The notes under the pieces: generated by a model
The model's database searches: none
The model's input: only the letters and a program-made list of their open reading frames with translations
Told to the model about the DNA's origin: nothing
Translations under genes and position numbers: made by a program
Shown: one piece after another, positions 25,680 through 39,134 of the stretch
How positions within the stretch are numbered: position 1 is the stretch's first letter
How the letters are laid out: each line of letters begins with the position of its first letter
Assembly: GCF_963855985.1 (NCBI RefSeq)
Contig: NC_087090.1
Span: 12,398,501-12,462,500 of the forward strand
Direction of reading: 5' to 3'
From: Ostrinia nubilalis
Taxonomy: Eukaryota > Arthropoda > Insecta > Lepidoptera > Crambidae
Length of the DNA: 64,000 nucleotides

Positions 25680-28410
25680 TTATTTGCATTTCATTTTTAT
25701 CTGTAACACAATCATGGTAACCAGTAATTTACTTATTATAAATGCGAAAGTTTAGGATTTTTGAATGTTTTTGCTTTTTTTCGCACTCTACAATTTTGCA
25801 AAAATAAAATCATATACGTAAGTATAGGCTATGGTTTTAAAAGGTTACACACAAAGTCTCGGGCGTCCGATGGAGTAATAATAATGAAATGCTCTCTTCT
25901 CGGTTTGCAGTCTAACGTGTACACCTATGTTAGCGCGGCTCACGGGTGCAGGCGATGGCTGGACCACTGTGTTGTCTCAGATTCGGCCTGGCAATCTATT
26001 GTCGAAGTAGAGGTTATAGAAGACGTTTTTGTGTCGGATCATTTACCACTAATAATTAAATGTGACTTAAAGATCGTTAGGCCTAAATTAATGGCACGTG
26101 ACTTGCATCCCAGTTCAGTAATATGGGAGGAAAGAGATCAGAAGCAAATATCTAAGTATCAAAAATAATGTCACAGTAGACTGCGTGAGATTGATTTCCC
26201 TTCTGAGTTGACGGGATGCAGTCGCGAGTTATGCGGTTTAGATGAACACAGGCGGGTGTTAGACCGGCTATATAACAGCATTGTCCATGCCCTGAGCGAT
26301 GCGAGTAGTAAAAGTAAGAAAAAGCCTAGTAACAAGCCAAGTAAAAACCGACACATTTGTGGCTGGAACAAACATGTTCAAGAGGCACATCGGGTGGCCA
26401 GGCTTAACTTTATAGGCAGGTATGGTTATCATATAATAGACCATCTTCTGGGAGGATATATGATCAGATGAACGAATCGAGAAAAAATTTTAAAAGTCGT
26501 TTAAAATGGTGTCAACGAAACCAACAACGAGCAACTGAAAATGGACACACTTGCAAAGCATAGGTTGGATAAAAACTTTAAACAATTTTGGAAGGCTACC
26601 AAGAGATGTGATGTTAGGCCTGGCCTCCCGGTGAGCGTAGGTGGGGAGAGCGAGTCGGTACATATTGCAAATATGTTTGCGCAACATTTCAAAGTGCATT
26701 CCCCACTGAGGCAATCAGTTTCTGTAAATAATGCGAAGACCGGATTTCAGGGGGACGTGCCGCTGATGCGCGTTACTGCAAAACAGGTTAGAGAGGCCCT
26801 AAAAAGAATGACCGGCGCACATACGTAGATTTCAACGATTTAGGCGGCCAAAACCCAGTTTTCCAAAATCAATCTATTGAAAAATAAACCATGTACGCGG
26901 GTAGTACACACTTCCAGGAATACCATGGTACCTTTTTCAATGTTCAACGAGCCCAAATCTACCCTCTAGAGTAGTCTGAATGCGATAGTTCGCTTAACGT
27001 GTATGTATTTGTTTTCGGGCGCTCTTAAACTTACAACTTTTGTAAATTGCATATTTATTTTCAAAACCATTGTTTTCGAGTAACAGTGGTGGATTGCGAT
27101 AATTAAGGATAGAGCCTATGTTTTTCAACAGTAATTTACTTAGTTTTTGTTTTCCTAAATATATTTAAAAATTGTCAAAGATAGCTGTATCAGAATTGAG
27201 ATTTTTTTTGTATTTTTTATTTTAAAGTGGTCGTTTAACTAACTTCAGGGTCCGTCCGAGCAATAATTTCTTTATTTTTTAATAGTTTACATATTGTTCT
27301 TAAAATCTGCAAAAAAAATTGCCGCGGAAACCCGCGCTTTTTTAAATTAACAGCATTTGAAGATTTGGAGAAAAAATTGAGCAAAATATCATTTTATTGC
27401 TACTTTGTATTAAATCCATTTATTTTTTATTTTAGGCCTGTCTGGTGCCTCGGGTACTAAAGTAGTTACTCGGAATTACTTATTTGACCAGATACAAAGG
27501 CAAAATTTACCAAGTTTCAGTGATAAACTTGATTTTTATGAAGATTTTCTTTTGAGTCGTTATGGAGACACAGAAAATGCTGAAAAGAGTTTGAAGCAAA
27601 GTTCTTCTTATGTGAAAAGCTAATTTAAGAAGAGGTGGATGAAAGCCAATAAACATGAAGAAGTGTTTTGTTGAAAACAAGCCGCAGAAGCCCCGAACAA
27701 GCATTTCCGGTCATATCGGCTTAACTTTGCTAGAAAGTTTTCTAGAAAGGAACGCAATGTAGATAGGCTTTTATTAACATCAGACCCCTTGATCAGCTCC
27801 AGGAGACACAATAAGACCTTCTCGCAAAGCATTCCTTCCTGAAACAATGGAAATGTTGATGTCTGCCAAGCCAAGTAGCAAGTAGTGACCCAATGAGGAA
27901 TGCTCTCAAAGTGAGATTGATATACCTACCTACTTATTGTTATTTTATAAAAATACAATAATTTGCCAAGTGCGTGTCGTTCCAAGCGCAGTGTAGGGTT
28001 CCGTAGTTGTCAGTCGTTACCATAATATATTTCATAAGCAAGCAATTACTTCATCTAAAGTCACTTTTAATATTTTCTTCTAAGGATTTTTTATTAAGTA
28101 TGAAATTTTACACGAGTTAAACGACTATTACTCTTGAACTAACTGATCTATCTTAACCGTCATAGTTTTCATTGAAAGTTCATGAAAAGCACTATTATTA
28201 CGAATTTTTCCAGATTTTTCAAACCAACACTTTAGTTTTTAGAGGGGGGGGACGCCATTTTCGAAAAAAAAATATCACTTTAAACTTTAATATTTTGCAA
28301 ACGGATCACTAAATCAAAAAATAGTCTTAGAAACCCCTAAGTCATTTTAAATGACCTATCCAACGATACCACACACGATGGGGTATCAATGATAACAATG
28401 AAACTTTTTA

Positions 28411-30157
28411 ATATATAAGGTGTTATTTTTTATACTGATCATACTTTACCAACGCATCTAATAAAATCATACAAATACAACCCAAGTGTTTTTAAAAAAA
28501 ACTTCAGGCTAGTTTTTGTTTTTACTTTTCCTAACAAAAAAAAGATATTATTTTTACAACCATCCTGTCTTCACTCACTGCCTCTCTCTCTTTCTTTACT
28601 CATTTCATTCATACGAGTACGAACAATGGGCGCGCGCGTTCATTCAACGTTCACACACATAAAGGTTAGATTACACTAAACCTACGTTACCAAAAATTAT
28701 CACTCGTGAGTATGTACGATGTTACGTCATGTTAATAGGTACTACGCGCTGGGAGAAATAAAATCTAGCCACATAGGTAGGTAAATAAGTGTAGGTATTT
28801 TCATTAGTGTAATAGCGGGGGACTTTTCCAACGAACCGAGGCGAATCATCCGCGTTAAACTAGAAATTTAGAAAAGGATAGAAATTGGAATTCAATATCT
28901 ACGGTTTCGTAATGCCTACGCAATTTATTTAGAGACGTAATAAAAAATTGATAAGTAGGTACATACCTATCACTACTTCGCTTCGCGTCAGTGGAAATGC
29001 ACCCTAATATTGAATATGATTATGTGTTGTAAATAAAACTCACTGATCAATTTTCCTGGTTTTAATTCCTAAATTATGATTTGCCATCACACTTTAGATT
29101 CATTGATTTTACTTATTCACACATTTACCTATTTTGAATGTTGTTATTTAAAGTTCCTAGGTTATTATTACACTAATCACAATACATTTTGAATGTCAAG
29201 CCTTTGTTGAATGTTCACGTAAACACTGTCTTGCACTGTCTAATCTAGCCACGATCGAATTGAAATAATGCTTCCGGGCTGCACACTTGCTTGCTGTTCA
29301 CTAGACACCACGTCGGATGTTGTATTCACAATTCGCGCACTAACTTTTTTACGGAAAAAGTCCCTTTCGCGTAAACAAGCACTCATCTGTCCAAATCACA
29401 CTGTAGGTATGTACCTAGGTAGACTTCGCAATAACCATCGATAGAACTCGGTCCCGGTCGTGGCCCTCTGGCAACAACTCCTTGATAAGGCATTCCGTAT
29501 TTTTACGCAAAAGCCGCCGTCTGCGGCGCTCGCATCTGGGTACCGCCAGCACTGTGCCGGTGATTGAAATTGAAATCCAGAACTTCGTCCTCGAAGCGCA
29601 CGGGATCCCGTCAAGTCAGGATACGGCTGCGCTCCCTGAAGCGCTGCGCGGCTCCAAACAAGCAAGGTGTGAAGGTTTTCGACTCGTTAATGTTTCTCGT
29701 CGGCCAGTTAGTGTGCCCGAAACATAATTTCACCTGCGTTTTGTTATTTATCAAGCGCGGCATTGTAATAACTCGCACACACACACTGCAATACGTTTGG
29801 GCACAACATTGGACTGACTGGGACGATTGTTTATGTTGTGGCGCTCCCGCATGCCGATCGGCGACTCGGCGCGGGCTGTGGGCGCGGAGCGACTGGCTGG
29901 CATATCAATATGGCCGACTCACGCGGCGCGGCACGTGGCAGCGGTCGTTGCCCTCGGCCGGCTACTACGATAGTGCGTAAACGAATACTCTGCGCGCTCA
30001 AAGGATGATTTATTTTTTATTTTTTTCGAAACATTCTTTGTCGTTTTACTCGAAAACTAGCCTGAATTTTTTTTTAAAAACACGGGTTGTATTTGTATGA
30101 TTTTATTAGATGCGTTGGTAAAGTATGATCAGTATAAAAAATAACACCTTATATATT
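28411..30157. mobile_element. Nested DNA element with about 115-bp inverted repeats
   Basis: Arms 28411-28525 and 30045-30157 are inverted copies (starting ATATATAAGGTGTTATTTTT and ending near CTAGTTTTCGAG-type sequence). The interior holds a decayed transposase on the minus strand and a GC-rich stretch (29800-29990) that could have been its promoter. It lies wholly within element D. The flanking duplication was not resolved because the ends are AT runs. Confidence 0.55.
29290..29800 (-). pseudogene. Decayed mariner-superfamily-like (DUF4817-type) transposase fragment
   Basis: On the minus strand, pieces in shifting frames resemble the insect DUF4817/mariner-like proteins: MPRLINNKTQ, then FTPCLFGAAQRFRERSRI, FEDEVLDF, EFYRWLLRS and WTDECLFTRKG, in the usual order (N-terminal helix-turn-helix, then the FCRW and TDEa-FTR-G motifs). 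Stops and frameshifts separate them. Recognition is by motif memory only. Confidence 0.4.
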
Positions 30158-30322
30158 TTTTTTAAATTTCTATATTTAAGTGAAAAAATGTTTTATTATC
30201 ATTAATAATAAAAGAAATCAGTCAAAAATGGTTTATTTTGATTTAATTTTGTACTTATAACTAATTTCAAGCAAAAAATATTTTTGGCCGCCTAAATCAT
30301 TGAAATCTACCTATGTGCGGCG

Positions 30323-31674
30323 GCAAGTCTCCCGGTCATGACGGCATTAGTGTAGAACACCTTAGGCATGCGGGGCCTCACCTGCCGAGAGTACTGGCCC
30401 TGTTCTTTTCGTTATGCATAAATCACTCTTATTTACCACATGAACTTATCAAGACCATCGTAGTGCCCATCGTGAAGGACAGGACCGGTGACATCTCTAG
30501 CAAGGTTAACTACCGCCCTATATCACTAGCAACAACAATTGCTAAGGTGTTGGACAGTGTATTTGACTTGGAGCTAGGCAAATATGCAAACATACATGAC
30601 GCGCAGTTTGGGTTCCGACCTGGACTTTCTACTGAAAGCGCGATCCTGAGTCTAAAGCACACTGTCCAGTACTACACAGATCGCAAGACGCCGGTGTACG
30701 CCTGCTTCCTTGACCTCTCCAAGGCCTTTGACCTAGTGTCCTATGAAGTACTTTGGAGAAAGTTAGCGGGTGGGGGTGTACCGGCGGAGTTGCTGGATAT
30801 GTTTAGGTTTTGGTATTCCAACCAAACCAACCTTGTAAGGTGGGCTGACTCCCTTTCGGAAACGTACGTGCTGGAGTGCGGGGTGAGACAGGGGGGGTTG
30901 ACGTCTCCCAAGCTCTTCAACATGTACGTGAATGACCTCATCGTGGAGCTGAGCAGCATGCGCGTCGGATGTCGCATAGACGGCGTTAGCATCAATAATA
31001 TAAGCTACGCTGACGATATGGTGCTGCTGAGCCCGACGGTGGGTGGCCTAAGAGAAATGTTAAGGGTGTGTGAGACGTATGCTGCGGAGCATGGGCTCAC
31101 ATACAATGTCAAAAAAACAGAGTACATGATCTTTGAGGCCGCTGGTAAATGTCTCAATTCTGCACATAATGTTACCCTTAATGGCCTGAGCGTGAAACGT
31201 GTCACTAAATTTAAATATCTGGGACATATTATTACCAGTGACCTCAAGGATGATGCAGACATTGAAAGGGAGCGCAGGGCTCTGGCGGTAAGGGGTAACA
31301 TGTTGGCTCGCAGGTTCTCCCGTTGTGCAAACCAAGTAAAGGTTACACTTTTTAAAGCATACTGCCAGAGCATGTACACGGGAAACCTGTGGGTCAGGTA
31401 TACCAAAAGATCGCTTGAGGCCCTGCGCGTCCAATATAATAATATATTCAGGATGCTGTTGAGACTGCCTCGTTTTTGTAGCGCATCAGGGATGTTTGCG
31501 GATTATCATACAGACGGGTTTAGCGCCATAATACGTAAGAAATCTGTATCCCTTATTACCAGGGTGCGAGCCAGTCACAACAGCATTCTGAGGACCCTAG
31601 CGGACAGATACACATCGCCGCTATGGAAGTGTCTTGTGCAGAGACTGATCACGGGGCCTTATCCACCCCCATGA
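30323..31674 (+). pseudogene. LINE reverse transcriptase segment
   Basis: This 450-codon stretch is still open and carries the reverse transcriptase fingers, palm with YADD, and thumb, followed by the C-terminal region (LFKAYCQSMYTGNLWVRY). It is only the 3' half of ORF2, since the upstream half is interrupted and frameshifted, so no intact protein can be made from this locus. Confidence 0.85.
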
Positions 31675-31815
31675 TGGTCCGTCTCTGCACAGGGTACAAG
31701 TTTTTTTTTTTTAATTTATAATTGTTTGTGTGTATGTTTATTTTTCGAACCCGTTTAATATGGACTTTTAAAAATTGTCTGAAATAAAGAATTTTTATTT
31801 TTTATTTTATTTTTT

Positions 31816-32896
31816 TATTCTTCTTCAAAATGGATAAGATGCTCTACATAGTTTATTAAAATTGCGAATTAAATCATGAGTTTGTTGTTGTGCAGTACTG
31901 ATACATTCCATTAATCCAAGTTTTATTTTTGACGAACCAAAAAAATAAGAGAAAATTACTTACTCGATACAAATACTTATTAGATTCACCATAATAACTA
32001 GTATTTACAACACACTCAAACACACATCACGAGGTCGCACGTAACTTCATATTAAAATAATCTTAACACAATTCGTCTCTATGTCTCTGTATTATTATAT
32101 CTAATCAGACAGAGTTTAATTAGATGTGTCTGTCTATCATAAATCTGAACAACTATTTTCGTAATTTCAACAATGGCAAGACGTGCGTTTGCCTTTAAGA
32201 TTCACTGTTTCTATGAATTTACATCTATTATTAGATGCTTTTATTGGACTACATTAGGTAGGTACGTGATATATGTTGTAATTAGTCAGGTTCTCTCATT
32301 TTTTTTTGGTTTGCGTCAATGAGTAGGTATTATCTGTGCTATGTGCATAATGCGTCTATTGTCACTTAAAGCCATTCCTTGCTATTGTTTTCTACGCTAT
32401 TTTTCTTAATCCATAGTTTGAGCACTTGGACTTCATTCAATGGTTACCAAGTTGTAGTATACTGGAATAATATTAATTAAAATGATCCACTTTTACAATA
32501 GGAGCAAGAAGTAGTTAAATTGCTTGTTTATGAGCATAATCGCTAACTTCAATATTGCAGGTTTCATTTCGTGTAGCTTGTGGTTAGTGTACAATTCTAG
32601 AAGATACTGCCCTACATCTTTATTAATAGCCTATGGAATTAAAAACTCTTAATATTAATTTAATTTTTGCAACTCTTTCTATGTCTGGGCCTGCTGGCCC
32701 ATTCTAATTTTATTTGAGGTCGGCGCTCCTTATCATGCGTCTCCAGGCGTCTCATTCGTCGTCATTTTATTTTTGAAAGTAGGTTTTTAATTAGCACTTT
32801 TACATTAAAACTCAAGAACGGTAATTCACAGCCATTTTATTCATAACATAAAAACTGACGCACACTATTTGTTGCTAAATAAGAACTAAAAATACA
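31816..32896. other. Gap between LINE tail and AP2
   Basis: AT-rich sequence with the AP2 polyadenylation signal near the right edge; otherwise nothing recognised. Confidence 0.5.
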
Positions 32897-35800
32897 CTAG
32901 GAGGTAGGGCACTGTTGCTTGAACTCCTCGCGGGAGATCAGAATGTCTTGCATGAGGCCGACGAAGGTGCTGTAGTCGCATATGGGCTGGTCTCCGCACC
33001 CTTGGATCGGGAGAACCTCTCCTGGCCCTCCAGCATTCGCCGAGTACACAGCCTAGAAAAAACAAATGCTTTAAAATAAATTACAAAATTAGTTTTTATT
33101 TAGATACCTAATTAATGACCTAATTGAACGTGGTATGTTCCCTGATACCAACGTTAAGCCTACATGTAGGTCTTCGGATCAAAAAACACCTGTTAATTTT
33201 TCATTGACGTAAATCTTATACAGGTTGAATAATTAATCAAGTGACATAGCTCTACAGGTGTTATAGGAATAATTATTTTACTTAATTATTTACGGTTAAC
33301 CTTGTTTTAATATCAACTAAAAACAGAACTAATATTTAAATAAACTACGTACGACACCTGTAAAGGGTTAGGAAGTTTAACATTATAACTCTTTGTGAAA
33401 ATTTAATTTCTCGATATACGCACGCACAAACTCAAAGTTGTTTTTGCCTAAGGTTTTTCGAGATAAGACCAAACTACCGCATACATCTTAGATCATTGCC
33501 CAACGGCATATAATTGGGTGTAAAGATAAGGCAGTGGTCTGATCATCACACCACCGTTCGACCTGATTGCCACCCGGATTGACTTGCCACGCGTCCGCCT
33601 TATCAACTTTTTCTTCAGGTCAACATTCAGAGCAATTGTTTAACCTAAGATTAGCTCTAACATAATCTATTGTAATCTGAAAGATCACGTGTTTGGCTAG
33701 TGATAATCATCATAATAAAAATCTTTACTTTTCTCTACAATAAATATACATTATATTATCAGATAGTGAGAAACTGGTGTCTGTGCTGGGCGAGGGCCCT
33801 GGTGATGCAACATAAATCATTCATTTTGTACAATGAAAAGTAAAATTTTGGTTTTCAATGTAATAAAATTAGATGCTGTGTAATTCTTACTGAAACAAAT
33901 GTTATCTGCATAAAAAACGGTTAAACAAACTAATTGTAAATGGAAGGTTAGATAAAACGTAAGCTAACGCTTCGCTATCCTTTCTCTCGCTGTTTAATTA
34001 AATAGAACCTAACCCTGTTTGTTTATTTAACTGTTAATGATTTATTCATCTAAAGCGTTTCATTAATTATGTTGTGAATATGTAGAGACTAACTCTCTGC
34101 CTACCGAAGTCTTTCCTCAAGAGTACGGCTTATAATCAAGTCAAGTGATTACTACGCTTCATTCCATTTATCTACAAAAGAACATAACAAATTAAAAAGT
34201 ATTTACCGTAACTCCAAATCGCCCAGTTTTTCGGTGTTTTCTCAACTCTACTGAAAAGGTGGCTCCGTAGTTAGGTTGGTGAGCCTGGAACACCCTGGCT
34301 GCGGACATCAGTGCTGCCACATTGTTCTCGTGAGCTGAGTACAACCGCAGCTTCGGCTGGTCTAAGTCTCCATTGATCGCCGCGTTTGTGGCATTTAAGA
34401 TTTCAGCCATTAAAAGACCTGAAAACATGTACAAGGTTATAAAAAAATGCAAAAACTCAGGCCCGCCATACACGAACAACTCGAGCAGTTATAGTCACCA
34501 GGTTGAAGCTGAAGTTGTCGATAGTAGCTGTTTCAAGCTGCCTATGTATGGCGGGCCTTATCCTATGGAATCAATATCGAAATCACATACATAATAATAA
34601 TTTAAATTATTAAATCTATTTATTTACTAACCTGAAGAATATTTAGTCAATTCTGGTGTGAAGAATTCAGCCGCATATTCAATTTTGGTCATTTCTTTTA
34701 TTTGTGGCATTACAGACTGTGCCCAGTCGGGGGTTTTGAGTCCTACATTTTCCTGTAACAAGATCATTATACCTTTGGTTAGTTTAATTTTCTTCCTTTA
34801 CGAGGAAAGACATTCATTTCGTAACATAAAGTGAACGGGTTCTCGAATGGAGACTACTTCTTTTCTTTGTCAATCGAAGCAGAAAGAAATCGAAGCTCAG
34901 ATAGATAGCTGGATGAAAAAAAATGCTTTGTGGTGTTCCTTGGGCAACTTAGCTGGCATTGGAAATATGATAATGATAAAATATTCTTTCTTTAAACTTA
35001 CCAAAGCTTGAAACAGATTATCAAGATAGAAAACCTCCTCGGGGTTCGTAATGTTGTTTCCAGTGTGTGTCGTCAAATACTTAAATAGGTTCTCATAGGG
35101 GCTGACTAGCATCTTAAAGTCTGGGTAATCGTATACCTTGTTGCGTAGCTTCAAATATTCCGGGCAATTGTACCAGTATAGCAGCTGAAATATTTATTAC
35201 AATTAAGTATACAAACATATCGACGACAAATTATAAAGCAGTTGTGTAAATTTTCATTTCAACGTTTAATTTCGTCAATATTTGTGCTTGTAGGCAGTTA
35301 AATACGAGTACAAAGTATCTTAAACTTTTCCTCAAAAATAACAAAGCAGGAAAAATTTCGAGATGATTATCAACTGAATGTCCTTACTATTGTATGACAC
35401 ACAAATACACAATGGTATTAGTAAAGGCAATGAAACTAACTATCATACAAGGTATTATAGAAATAGAGGACATCTGCTAATTTTTAAAGAACGAACATCA
35501 CAAGTTAGCAATAATTTACAAGTAATTTGTTAATGAACTTATCATGGTACTTAATTTATGTAATTTCCATTTCTTTTAAGTGGCTCTTGAAAGATACTTA
35601 ATCCTGGCTAATGTCATTTAACTAATCTAAAACTCGCTTTTTACAATATTTAGGTGTAATTAAAAATTATCTTAATGTAAGTTGTGAAATTAGTGTAGTT
35701 TTTGTATACTTAATTACTTTTCATGTTTACTAAAAATTATAAACTTAGTTACTTTTTTTATAACAAATTAAATCATTAACGTTTTTAACTTGATAATGAG

Positions 35801-38310
35801 ATTAAAATATTTAAAAGGTCTTTGTCAAAAGCTGTTTCCTTTTACAAAAATTTTAAGTTACCACCTTGAGTCATAAGAACCCTAGACTGATGTCATAAGG
35901 AACCCTGGAACATTACTTACGTCATCCACAGTAGCATCTAAGGTGCTGTACGGGATCGGTTGCCAGTCCAGTACAGGGTTCCATCTCTGGGGTGACAAGG
36001 GAGGGTACATAGCCGCCAACGCCGTAAGCGCAGTCATCTTGGTCCGCGCATAGTCTGTGGTCCGGATGACTATCTCATCGGGGATATACAGATCCGATAT
36101 AAACTTGTGGTAGCGACGCCTCAGGTACTGGCCAACGAGGTAACCGCGCTGTTTTCCTTTCTGTCACAAAAAGAAGGTAAAAGTTAGCTTCCTTCTTAAA
36201 AATCTTGTAAATCCCAGGAGACCTCTCAACAGTGGCAGTTTTTTTCTATATAGCGGTTTTTCGCAGTTTTGTCCTTGAACCGGTATTAGCCACAGTTGTA
36301 GCCTTCTTTAGAATTCTACATGTGCATAGACTTGTCGATAGCGTAATTAATGCTCAGTTTCCTTCTTTATATCCTCAAGTTCAGACAGCAATGCAGGTGC
36401 GCTTAAAAATCCCATGTATTATTTCAAAGTCATTTTAAACTAAGTAGGTCATATGAAGTATTTATAAAATAAAGAAAATGAAGAAAACTAACATGGCGCT
36501 TCTTTGACCTTGCTATAAGTGAAACAATGTTGTTTTAAACACATCAAGTTGTAATCTACATACGAGTTCATGTTCAACAGGTACGTACAAGCGTGGTAAA
36601 TGGATTATGGTGACAGCCTTACCGCTAGTGATACGTTTACTACGATAATTGTCATGCCTTCGGTTAAGGGCAGGGTTTTGAAAAAAAAATTACCTTATAT
36701 TATTTAGTTAAGATTATTGGGGTTACATTGTATGTTACTACTTAAATACAACTACTTTCACTGTGAGGTCAATATTTGAAAATTATAAAACATGGTTCGT
36801 TCGTTCATATCATCCAAACAACGTCCATAGCTGAACAAAAGCCTCTCTCAAGGATTTTCGCAACAACACTCATGGTGTTTAAAGCAAATTCAGAGATCTA
36901 AGTACATGAAAAGGAAAGTAGGTATAGGTATTTACTCACATTAGTTAGCGCCTTCATGCCGTATGGGAAGAAGACATCCTTGTATTTGCTATCAGTAGAG
37001 TACAGCTCCAATTCCTCTTCGTCGGGGGTTCGGTCGCCATGCCTGAATATCTGTAAAGAAAAAATAAGTTGGGAACCATTTTGGTACTAAACCTGTTATT
37101 TAATTTGTAACTTAAATATTTACAAGTAGACAAAATTTAAAAAAAAGTTTTCGAAAGCTAAAGATAAGATTTTATTAAACAAAATAACAAGATAATCCAG
37201 ATAGTAAAACGTCAGACAAAACAATGTAAATAAGAAAGCAATACTAAATAGGAATGTAAACGCTCATAACAAATAATACGTATAGGAAATTATTTTATTG
37301 TGCGTGTCATTAACACTATTATGACTTCATTAATTTCAATAGTAGCGATAAGAATGAGTTTCTTGCGCTGCTTCTTCGCAGCACTGGCCCATTTATTGTC
37401 CTGAAGCAGTGGTAGGGTTAATATTGGGACGTGTAAAAGTGCTTTTTTTAAGCCTATTTACAGAAATAAATGAGTTTTAATGAGTTTTTTAGTTTTAAAG
37501 ATCTTTACTCAAACGTAAAGTAAGAACTACGGTTTCAACTAGAAATATTTCAGGATTTCCTGAAAACGTATTTACTTAACAATAGCATATAGATAACAAT
37601 TCAAGATCATTGCTACACAAACAAACATAACAATGATATTTTATATGAAGATTTGCAAGCACACAAGGTATGTTACAGATAGTTGACCCGTGATCCTTAG
37701 TAATAAATGATCCGCGATTTGAACAGGAAGACGGGTTCACGTATGTCATGCGTGAGCGAAAGAAAGAAGGATTTTTCGAATATTGGACCTCTTTTAAAGG
37801 AATAAGAAACAGAACAGTAATAATTACAGAAAGTACTATTTAAACAGGGATAACTTTAAAAATAATCTTACACGGTGTAATCAGCTGTGTCGCTTATGTG
37901 TGATGTCCAGATAAAAATTCTTCAGTCAACAAAAACCATAAGGTCCTGATGCTGGTTTCGTTGGACTTTTAAAAGTGAACTCGACCACGGACGATAATAA
38001 CACGAAAAAAACACAAAGCCCTACTAAAAGCCTGAAGCAGTATTGTAAAGTAACATGTAATAAATCAGTTAACTGAAAAGCTTAAAACGTAAATAAACCA
38101 CATACACGACATGTCAAACACAAGTCATTCAGCCGAAAACAATATCAAAACCGTTCATCTGTAACGTACCACAAAAGCTAGCACCAAATCAGTATCAGCC
38201 AGTTCATCTGTCGTCTCCACTTCATTGCTGGGTTCCACCACCTGCCTCGAAGATAGATCCTCACCACACACGAATCCCAGAACCACCAACAACCAAATCG
38301 CGAACTTCAT
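32897..38310 (-). CDS. Secreted histidine acid phosphatase AP2 (venom/testicular acid phosphatase-like)
   Basis: Seven minus-strand exons: 38170-38310, 36940-37050, 35921-36160, 35002-35184, 34632-34752, 34207-34418, 32897-33052 (stop 32897-32899); 387 residues, a typical length. It begins with a signal peptide (MKFAIWLLVVLGFVCG), so the product should enter the secretory pathway. IFRHGDRTP gives the phosphohistidine motif; VIRTTDYARTKMTAL carries the second active-site arginines; WQPIPYS and LLYWYNCPEY follow; LYSAHENNVAAL is the proton-donor region, with glutamate where many family members have aspartate; GCGDQPICDYSTF supplies the conserved cysteines. It should hydrolyse phosphate monoesters at acid pH. 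It shares exon structure with AP1 at several junctions (for example the exon starting LLY), so the two are tandem duplicates. A minus-strand AATAAA lies at 32836-32841. The introns hold one small inverted-repeat element (34460-34557) and otherwise nothing recognised. Confidence 0.9.
34460..34557. repeat. Short inverted-repeat element in an AP2 intron
   Basis: GGCCCGCCATAC and GTATGGCGGGCC bound a 98-bp segment. No clear target duplication. Confidence 0.5.
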
Positions 38311-38406
38311 TTTGAATTCGAATTTTCCCGCCACGCGAACGCTCTTATCGACAGTCTACGCGTTCACGGGCCGATTTCGACTGCAATAAACATAGCCTCT
38401 GCTCCA

Positions 38407-38414
38407 TTTATATA
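38407..38414 (-). promoter_or_regulatory. Possible TATA box of AP2
   Basis: TATATAAA on the minus strand, 97-104 nt upstream of the AP2 start codon; position fits a TATA promoter with a 60-70-nt leader. Inferred from sequence only. Confidence 0.45.
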
Positions 38415-38910
38415 CAGATACATAGAATAATACCACTCAAGGGGGTCGGGCTCGGATCGCTTCCACACAAATGCCCGCGATCTGCTGTCGGCGTTCCGCA
38501 AACTTGATTGATCCATTATGTTGTACTGTACGTTTGATGAAAAAAGAAATTAACTATAAAATTGGATTTTAATTGTTTTTTAGATAATCCCATTTAGTTA
38601 AAATTGAGGAAAAGGCGGTAAACCACCGTGATGCTGCGATTTATTCATAGTTTGGACTCTACCAAAAACGGTTTATTCATAATGATTAATTAAAATGATC
38701 GTTAAAACAAATAACCCTCCTTCTGGCGCAGTTGGGTAAAAACAAATAAGCAATTAATTAGCGATTATTTTGGTATAGTGGTTTAATCCGTGCCCTTTAC
38801 AATTTTGTAATTGTAAGATTTAATTTATTTCGACTGAACAGTTTCAGTGATCTATATTTACTCTCATTGTTAGGTATACATAATATTAAGTTTAAAAAGT
38901 TTATGTGTTA

Positions 38911-39134
38911 CTAGCTTTCCGCCCGCGGCTTCGCCCGCGTGGAATTTTGTCTGTCACAGAAAAACTATCGCGCGCGTCTCTGTTTCAAAAACCGGAATAA
39001 AAACTATCCTACGTCCTTTCCCGGGACTCAAACTATCACTATGCCAAATTTCATCAAAATCGGTTCAGTGGTTTAGGCCTGAAAGCAAGACAGACAGACA
39101 GAGTTACTTTCGCATTTATAATATTAGTATAGAT
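38911..39134 (+). repeat. Lepidopteran-type interspersed repeat (SINE or LINE tail)
   Basis: Begins CTAGCTTTCCGCCCGCGGCT and ends in TTTATAATATTAGTATAGAT, a tail very common in moth and butterfly genomes. A 5' fragment of the same family occurs at 63837-63873, and a reversed scrap (GCCGCGGGCAATAGCTAG) at 15663. Confidence 0.65.

Larger units (their letters stand above)
26818..30317. mobile_element. Transib-type DNA transposon inserted in the LINE (element D)
   Basis: The terminal inverted repeats are 36 bp with 2 mismatches, beginning CACATACGTAGATTTC on the left and CACATAGGTAGATTTC (complement) on the right. Both sides are flanked by the 5-bp duplication CGGCG (26813-26817 and 30318-30322). 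Removing the element plus one CGGCG restores the LINE reading frame (...TG|GKSPGHDG), confirming the boundaries. CAC termini and a CGNCG target are the known signature of Transib. Internal coding remnants near 27434-27620 (+; ...YLFDQIQRQNLPSF...) look like a decayed transposase gene but I cannot name them. A further element sits inside (28411-30157). Confidence 0.75.
25909..31815 (+). mobile_element. Non-LTR retrotransposon (CR1/Rex-like LINE), split by a DNA transposon
   Basis: Positions 25909-26817 encode the end of an AP endonuclease domain (SWLDHCVVSD-type sequence here WLDHCVVSDSAW, then FVSDHLPLII) and the linker to the reverse transcriptase, broken by an in-frame stop at 26166-26168 and frameshifts near 26460 and 26545. 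After an insertion (26818-30317) the element resumes with GGKSPGHDGISVEHL and an open frame to 31674 with reverse transcriptase motifs: NYRPISLATTIAKV, DLSKAFDLVSYEVLW, GVRQGGLTSPKLFN and ISYADDMVLL (catalytic YADD). AT-rich 3' tail ends about 31815. The 5' end is truncated or unrecognised. It lies between the two acid phosphatase genes. The family assignment within LINEs is tentative. Confidence 0.85.

Noticed and set aside
27507..27874. Minus-strand frames in element D
   Set aside because: The plus strand at 27434-27620 looks more protein-like; minus frames have no recognisable motif.
29482..29980. Plus-strand open frames in the GC-rich stretch
   Set aside because: The minus strand shows transposase motifs in order; the plus frames are by-products of high GC.
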